NCBI GenBank assembly: GCA_963792205.1 | Contig: CAWBVI010000004.1 | Coordinates: forward strand, 992,001 to 1,056,000 | DNA from: DATDAH01 sp963792205 | Lineage (GTDB): Bacteria; Actinomycetota; Acidimicrobiia; Acidimicrobiales; DATDAH01 | DNA length: 64,000 nucleotides | Reading direction: 5' to 3' | In this document: piece by piece, positions 59,497 through 64,000 of the stretch | Numbering within the stretch: the first letter of the stretch is position 1 | Layout: every line of letters starts with the position of its first letter | Notes under the pieces: model-generated | The model's input: the letters and a program-made list of their open reading frames with translations, nothing else | Told to the model about the DNA's origin: nothing | The model's database searches: none | Made by a program: the position numbers and the translations under genes

Positions 59497-60807
59497 TCAG
59501 GACCCCAGCAGCAGCGCGATGGCGGCCACCGCGGAACCGACCAGCATCGGCAGGAGGACGTACTGCGCCACCAGGGCCTTGCGGGGGGCGAGGGCGGTGA
59601 CGGCCCGGTCGTGGGCCACCACGACGCCGAGCACGTGACCGAGGGCGATGGCCGCGGCCTGGACCCAGGCGATGGTCGCGGCGCTGACCAGCTCGAAGTC
59701 GACGGTGCCGTCGGCCGTGCCGAACAGGTCCCAGCCCTCGCCGTAGGGATCGGACGCCAGGAACCAGAAGCCTTGGCCTTCCAGGACGAGCACCGAGAAG
59801 TAGTGGGCGACGGTGAAGGCGGCGGCGACCGGCACCAGGAGGGGGGCGAAGCCGGTCGCCATCGGATCGGGCTCTTCGCCCGTGGCCCAGGACGCCACAC
59901 GCGTGACCCCGAGGTAGACGAGGGCGACGATGCCGATCGTCCAGGCCAGGCCGAGGGTGTTGACCCCCGTGTAGCCCCACCCGACCCGCTCGATGGTGAG
60001 GTCGAACCAGAACCGGGTCCGGGCGAGACCGTCGAACACCGCGGCGCCCAGCACCACGAAGAGCAACGGCATCGTGCCGGGCCGCACGGTCAGCTCGTTC
60101 AGTCCCCGGAGCGGTGAGCGCACGCCGAGCCGGCCATCCTCCAGGCGAGCGATCGGTGAGAGGGTCGCGAACAGGCCGAAGAGGACCGCGAAGCCCTCGC
60201 CGGTGCGGAGCCAGCCCCTTCCGCGGACGGCGGCGACAGCGAGGACCGCGACCCCGTAGGCCAGGCCCAGCAGCGCGAGGAGCCGCGGTGTCGTGGGGCT
60301 GTGATAGGCGAGCTCCAGCCCCACGAACCCGGCGATCACGACGGCTGCCGCCCAGTGCGTTGCGCCCCCGACCTCGATCGCCGGCCGCAGCGGCTCGCCC
60401 TTGGCCCGAGCCCGCACCCGAGCCCCGGCCAGCGCGAGGGTCTCGAAGGGGCTGAGCACCCGCCAGACGTCGCCCAGCACCATCGACACGAGCTGGAGCC
60501 CGACCCAGAACGTGATGAGGACGCCGATCGGGGCCGGGTTGGCGGCCGGGAACTCGCTGCCGAACAGGCCGGCCGAGATGACCCCGACGTAGGTCACCAC
60601 GCCGACCACCCGGGCGACCACCCCGAGCACCCGGAGCACCAGCGCCACCCACGCCGGGAAGGGGTGACCGCCTCCGTGCGGCACCCGGCGCCGCGCCGAG
60701 TTCACCGCGAAGAAGGCGATGACGACGATCGCGGCGACGCCCCACGCGAACTGCCACCGCTCGAGAGGCAGGCCGCTCAGGGCGCCGACGCCGTGCGCCA
60801 GGATCAT
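59497..60807 (-). CDS. Conserved polytopic membrane protein
   Basis: A 436-residue hydrophobic protein with about eleven helices. Motifs include TFWVGLQLVSMVLGDVWRVLSPFETL, EGFAVLFGLFATLSPIAR, AVFDGLARTRFWFD and FTVAHYFSVLVLEGQGFWFLASDPYGEGWDLFG. The pattern matches a conserved actinobacterial membrane protein family without proven function; some relatives carry a fenitrothion-hydrolase label, which I cannot verify. TACCCT nine bases upstream of the ATG suggests a nearly leaderless promoter. Confidence 0.78.
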   Translation of the reverse strand: MILAHGVGALSGLPLERWQFAWGVAAIVVIAFFAVNSARRRVPHGGGHPFPAWVALVLRVLGVVARVVGVVTYVGVISAGLFGSEFPAANPAPIGVLITFWVGLQLVSMVLGDVWRVLSPFETLALAGARVRARAKGEPLRPAIEVGGATHWAAAVVIAGFVGLELAYHSPTTPRLLALLGLAYGVAVLAVAAVRGRGWLRTGEGFAVLFGLFATLSPIARLEDGRLGVRSPLRGLNELTVRPGTMPLLFVVLGAAVFDGLARTRFWFDLTIERVGWGYTGVNTLGLAWTIGIVALVYLGVTRVASWATGEEPDPMATGFAPLLVPVAAAFTVAHYFSVLVLEGQGFWFLASDPYGEGWDLFGTADGTVDFELVSAATIAWVQAAAIALGHVLGVVVAHDRAVTALAPRKALVAQYVLLPMLVGSAVAAIALLLGS

Positions 60808-60881
60808 GTCCGGGCGAGGGTAGGGGCCGGGCGTGCGGCGGCGGTTCCCGGCGCTGGACCTTCGTGGGGCAGGATGGGGCC

Positions 60882-61196
60882 GTGGAGCTCACCCCAGGCA
60901 AGAAGCTGGCCAGCACCGTCTGCGCCACCGAGGTCATCATCGTCCGACCCCCGAGCGAGCCGGTCGAGATCGAGTGCGGGGGCGCCCCGATGGTCATGGC
61001 CGACGAGGCCCCCGCGGACGCGGATCGGGGCCCGGTGGGCGGCGCCCACGACGGGGGCACCCTGCTCGGCAAGCGCTACGTGCACGAGGACTCCGGGCTC
61101 GAGCTGCTCTGTTCGACCCCCGGTGCCGGCTCGCTGTCCGTCGCCGGCGTGGACCTGCCCCTCAAGGAGGCCAAACCCCTCCCCAGCTCGGACTAG
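60882..61196 (+). CDS. Small Cys-containing hypothetical protein next to molybdenum hydroxylase
   Basis: About 104 residues, beginning ELTPGKKLASTVCATEVIIVRPPSEPVEIECGGAPMV. Three cysteines, two of them in C-x(16-18)-CGG spacing and one in LLCSTPG, suggest a metal site or disulfide. No domain name is recognised. The GTG at 60882 is chosen; another GTG is six codons upstream. It ends seven bases before the molybdenum-enzyme gene, so the pair is probably cotranscribed. Confidence 0.6.
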   Translation: MELTPGKKLASTVCATEVIIVRPPSEPVEIECGGAPMVMADEAPADADRGPVGGAHDGGTLLGKRYVHEDSGLELLCSTPGAGSLSVAGVDLPLKEAKPLPSSD

Positions 61197-61203
61197 GCCG
61201 ACC

Positions 61204-63450
61204 ATGTCCATCCTGGGTAACCGGGTCCCGCGCCTCGAGGACCCCGATCTGCTCACCGGCGCCGGCGACTACGTCGACGACGTGACCCTGCCCGCGCCCG
61301 CCCACGTCGTGTACGTGCGCTCGCCGCTGGCCTTCGCCCGCATCGAGTCCATCGAGGTCGACGACGCGCTCGCCGCGCCGGGCGTGCTCGCCGTGGTCAC
61401 CGCAGCCGATCTCCCGTTCGGGGACCAGGACCCCGAGATGATGTTCCTCAACCAGGACATGAAGCGGCCCCTGCTCGCTCGTGACCTGGTGCGCTTCGCC
61501 GGCGAACCGGTCGCGGCCGTCGTGGCCGAGACGCGGACCCAGGCCGTCGACGCCGCCGAGCAGGTCTTCGTCGACTACGAGCCGCTCGACGCCGTGGTGG
61601 ATCCCGAGCAGGCCCGGGAGCACGGGGCGGTGGTGTTCCCCGGCGCCGCATCCCCACTGGCCATGGAGATCCCCGGCGACCTGATCGCCGACTTCGACGG
61701 CTGCGAGGTCGTGGTGAGCCAGCGCATCGTGAACCAGCGGGTGTCGGCCGCCCCGATCGAGCCCCGGGCCGGCGCGGCCTGGTGGGACGACGGTCGCCTG
61801 CTCGCGTGGTCGAGCTGCCAGGGCGCCCATCCCGTCCGTGACTCGCTCGCCGCGCTCTACGAGCTGGATGCGGGCCAGGTGCGGGTCGTGGTCCCGCACG
61901 TGGGGGGGAGCTTCGGCGCCAAGAACGGCGCCTTCCCCGAGGAGCTGCTCCTGGGCGAGCTGGCGCGGCGGGTCGATCGGCCCGTGCGCTGGAGCGAGAC
62001 CCGCTCGGAGAGCATGACCGGCTTCACGCACGGACGGGCCCAGACCCAGCAGGTGAAGATCGGCGGGAGCCGGGACGGGACGATCACGGCCTACTCGCTC
62101 TCGGTCATCCAGGACGCCGGGGCCTACCCGATGCTCGGTGCCGTGCTCCCGTTCATGACCCGGATGATGGTCACCGGGGTCTACGGCGTCACCAACGCCG
62201 GCTTCGACTCGGTCTCGGTGGTCACCAACACGACGCCGGTCCGGCCGTTCCGGGGAGCGGGGCGGCCCGAGGCCGCCGCCGCCATCGAGCGGGCCGTCGA
62301 CCTCTTCGCCGCCGAGATCGGGATGGACCCGGCCGAGGTCCGCCGGAAGAACGTCCTGGCCGACGACGTCTACCCGTACACCACGCCCGGCGGGGCGGTC
62401 TACGACATCGGGGCCTACGGCACCGCGCTCGACACCGTGCTCGCGGCCGCCGGCTACGAGGACCTGCGGGCGGAGCAGCGACGCCGCCGCGACGCCGGCG
62501 AGGTGCGCCAACTGGGCATCGGCCTGAGCGTCTACGTGGAGATCACCGCGCTGGGCGGGGGTGGCGAGTTCGGCTCGGTCACCGCCCTGCCCGACGGCAC
62601 CGTCGAGGTCCGCACCGGCGCCACCCCCTTCGGCCAGGGCCACGAGACGACCTGGGCGATGCTGGCCTCCGATCGCCTGGGCGTGCCGATGGACGCCGTC
62701 CGGGTCATCCACGGCGACACCGACGACGTGGCGGAGGGCAGCGTCACCGGCGGCTCTCGGTCGGTCCAGATCGCGGGTTCGGCGATCCTGTCGGCCGCCG
62801 ACCACCTGATCGACCAGGCCCGGGAACGGGCGGCTGAGCAGCTCGAGGCCGCGGTCGACGACGTCGTGCTGGACACGGTCACGGGTCGGTTCCACGTCGC
62901 CGGGGTCCCGGCGGTCGGCGTGGGCTGGGGTGACGTGGCGACGCGGTCCGAGCAACCGCTGCTCGGCATCTCGGACTTCGCGGCCGAAGGGCCGACCTTC
63001 CCGTTCGGGGCGCACCTGGCAGTCGTCGAGGTGGACATCGAGACCGGCGCGGTCGCGCTCACCCGCATGGTCGCCGTGGACGACGCCGGCACGCTCATCA
63101 ACCCGCTCATCGCCGACGGGCAGATCCACGGCGGGCTGGCTCAGGGAGCGGCGCAGGCCCTCTTCGAGGAGATCCGCTACGACGAGGACGGCAACCCGCA
63201 GACCGCCAACCTCGCCGACTACTCGGTGCCGGCGGCCAGCGAGGTCCCCAGCTTCGAGCGCATCGAGATGGTCACCCCCACCCCCCTGAACGAGCTCGGG
63301 GCGAAGGGCATCGGCGAGTCAGGCAGCATCGGCTCCACCCCGGCGGTCCAGAACGCGGTGGTGGACGCGGTGAGCCACCTCGGCATCCGCCACATCGACA
63401 TGCCGTGCACCCCGCAGCGCGTGTGGGACGCCATCCGGTCGGCGGGCTAG
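61204..63450 (+). CDS. Molybdenum hydroxylase large subunit (CODH form II/aldehyde oxidase type)
   Basis: A 748-residue large subunit of the xanthine dehydrogenase/CO dehydrogenase family. GNRVPRLEDPDLLTGAGDYVDD begins it; GGSFGAKNG, PFRGAGRPEAA and the late GAKGIGESGSIG (active-site Glu) are the Mo-cofactor contacts. The loop PFRGAGR is the form II type, unlike AYRCSFR of true CO dehydrogenase, so an aldehyde or N-heterocycle substrate is likely. Medium (FAD) and small (2Fe-2S) subunit genes are not adjacent within the window. The stop shares CTAG with the convergent rlmB stop. Confidence 0.9.
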   Translation: MSILGNRVPRLEDPDLLTGAGDYVDDVTLPAPAHVVYVRSPLAFARIESIEVDDALAAPGVLAVVTAADLPFGDQDPEMMFLNQDMKRPLLARDLVRFAGEPVAAVVAETRTQAVDAAEQVFVDYEPLDAVVDPEQAREHGAVVFPGAASPLAMEIPGDLIADFDGCEVVVSQRIVNQRVSAAPIEPRAGAAWWDDGRLLAWSSCQGAHPVRDSLAALYELDAGQVRVVVPHVGGSFGAKNGAFPEELLLGELARRVDRPVRWSETRSESMTGFTHGRAQTQQVKIGGSRDGTITAYSLSVIQDAGAYPMLGAVLPFMTRMMVTGVYGVTNAGFDSVSVVTNTTPVRPFRGAGRPEAAAAIERAVDLFAAEIGMDPAEVRRKNVLADDVYPYTTPGGAVYDIGAYGTALDTVLAAAGYEDLRAEQRRRRDAGEVRQLGIGLSVYVEITALGGGGEFGSVTALPDGTVEVRTGATPFGQGHETTWAMLASDRLGVPMDAVRVIHGDTDDVAEGSVTGGSRSVQIAGSAILSAADHLIDQARERAAEQLEAAVDDVVLDTVTGRFHVAGVPAVGVGWGDVATRSEQPLLGISDFAAEGPTFPFGAHLAVVEVDIETGAVALTRMVAVDDAGTLINPLIADGQIHGGLAQGAAQALFEEIRYDEDGNPQTANLADYSVPAASEVPSFERIEMVTPTPLNELGAKGIGESGSIGSTPAVQNAVVDAVSHLGIRHIDMPCTPQRVWDAIRSAG

Positions 63451-64000
63451 CGGCGGAGGCGGGCGATCTCGTAGCAGGCGACCGCAGCCGCGGCGCTGAC
63501 GTTCAGCGAGCCGAGGCGGCCGGCCAGGGGGAGCGCGGCGACGACGTCACAACGCTCCCGGCTGAGGCGGGAGAGGCCCGAGCCTTCGCTGCCGAGGACG
63601 AGGGCGAGGGGGTCGGCGGCGACCTTCAGGTCCCAGAAGGTCTCGTCCGCGTCCTGGTCGAGGCCCACGACCCAGACGCCGGCCGCCTTCAGATCGGACA
63701 ACGCGGCGGGGATGCCCGCCACCACGGCCATCGGCAACCACTCGACGGCGCCGGCCGCGGTCTTCGTCACCGCCGCCGTGACCCGGACCGTCCGGTGCCG
63801 GGGCAGGACCACGCCGGTCACCCCCGCCGCCTCGGCCGTGCGCAGGATCGCCCCGAGGTTCTGGGGATCGAGGATCCCGTCGAGGACGACCAGGAACGGT
63901 CGCTCGACGGCGGCCAGGGCCTCGAGCGGCGTGGGCTGCAGGGGGGCGACCGTGGCCAGGACCCCCTGTGGCGCGTCCGAACGGGCCTGCGCCTCGAGGG
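63447..64000 (-). CDS. rlmB: TrmH/SpoU-family RNA 2'-O-methyltransferase (partial)
   Basis: The C-terminal 184 codons of a SPOUT methyltransferase cut by the window edge. LDGILDPQNLGAILRTAEAAGVTGVV is motif 1, LVLGSEGSGLSRLSRERCD is motif 2, and GSLNVSAAAAVACYEIAR is motif 3 with the knot. The best match is RlmB, methylating G2251 of 23S rRNA, but TsnR-like relatives cannot be excluded without the N terminus. The true start lies beyond 64000. Confidence 0.88.
   Translation of the reverse strand, partial: LEAQARSDAPQGVLATVAPLQPTPLEALAAVERPFLVVLDGILDPQNLGAILRTAEAAGVTGVVLPRHRTVRVTAAVTKTAAGAVEWLPMAVVAGIPAALSDLKAAGVWVVGLDQDADETFWDLKVAADPLALVLGSEGSGLSRLSRERCDVVAALPLAGRLGSLNVSAAAAVACYEIARLRR

Overview
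The window is a single very GC-rich bacterial chromosome segment, densely packed with genes on both strands. After small and frameshifted genes are restored, no gene-free stretch exceeds about 300 bases. Lineage markers point to Actinomycetota: a WhiB7-type regulator, DUF3263 and DUF2017 proteins, GpgS, a CysO-like sulfur carrier, LytR C-terminal and septum-formation-like membrane proteins, a CIRCE-controlled groEL, an actinobacterial-type LexA box, and many start codons 6-9 nt downstream of a TANNNT -10 box (leaderless transcripts). An aerobic, Acidimicrobiia-like member is my inference. No CRISPR array, insertion sequence, prophage or rRNA was seen. One tRNA gene, tRNA-Thr(TGT), is present.

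Layout. 0-9.7 kb: end of orn, an MBL-fold hydrolase, a thioesterase, whiB7 behind what looks like an antibiotic-responsive attenuator leader, an M28 peptidase, a TlpA/CcdA thiol-redox pair, pdxH, an SOS-box-controlled radical SAM gene, and sdhCD led by an undescribed 45-aa membrane protein. 9.7-13.3 kb: serS and an ABC exporter. 13.3-24.1 kb: a long cytochrome c oxidase operon (ctaB, coxA-like, coxC-like, unknown membrane protein, coxB, coxA, coxC, coxD, ctaG, SDR) with ctaA divergent. The coxA-like gene keeps the COX1 fold but has lost every heme and copper ligand. 24-27.5 kb: clpS-DUF2017 and alaX-larE-DUF2993. 27.6-37.4 kb: amino-acid uptake and catabolism, with a LivK-type binding protein, ALDH7 dehydrogenase, FAD oxidoreductase, PLP decarboxylase and a livHMGF transporter whose LivH and LivG carry unusual N-terminal additions. 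37.4-42.8 kb: hemQ, a flippase-glycosyltransferase fusion, an FtsH-like protease and a lipoprotein.

42.8-48.2 kb holds an NAD-linked formate dehydrogenase operon: fdhD, a catalytic molybdenum subunit with an in-frame TGA read as selenocysteine and a SECIS-like hairpin, a NuoE-NuoF fusion, and a separate iron-sulfur protein carrying the domains normally at the N terminus of the same catalytic chain. 48.3-64 kb: groEL with CIRCE, a receiver-like protein, a CysO-like protein, compatible-solute and stress genes (gpgS, two usp genes, glycerate kinase, otsA, otsB), an amidase, small regulators, the tRNA, an aldehyde-oxidase/CODH-type molybdenum subunit and a partial rlmB.

How it fits together: formate, amino acids and succinate feed electrons to a caa3-type oxidase whose heme comes from HemQ, CtaB and CtaA. 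At least six single-base frameshifts interrupt five otherwise conserved genes; most look like base-calling errors in a lightly polished assembly. The coxA-like divergence and the FDH split are not explained by such errors.
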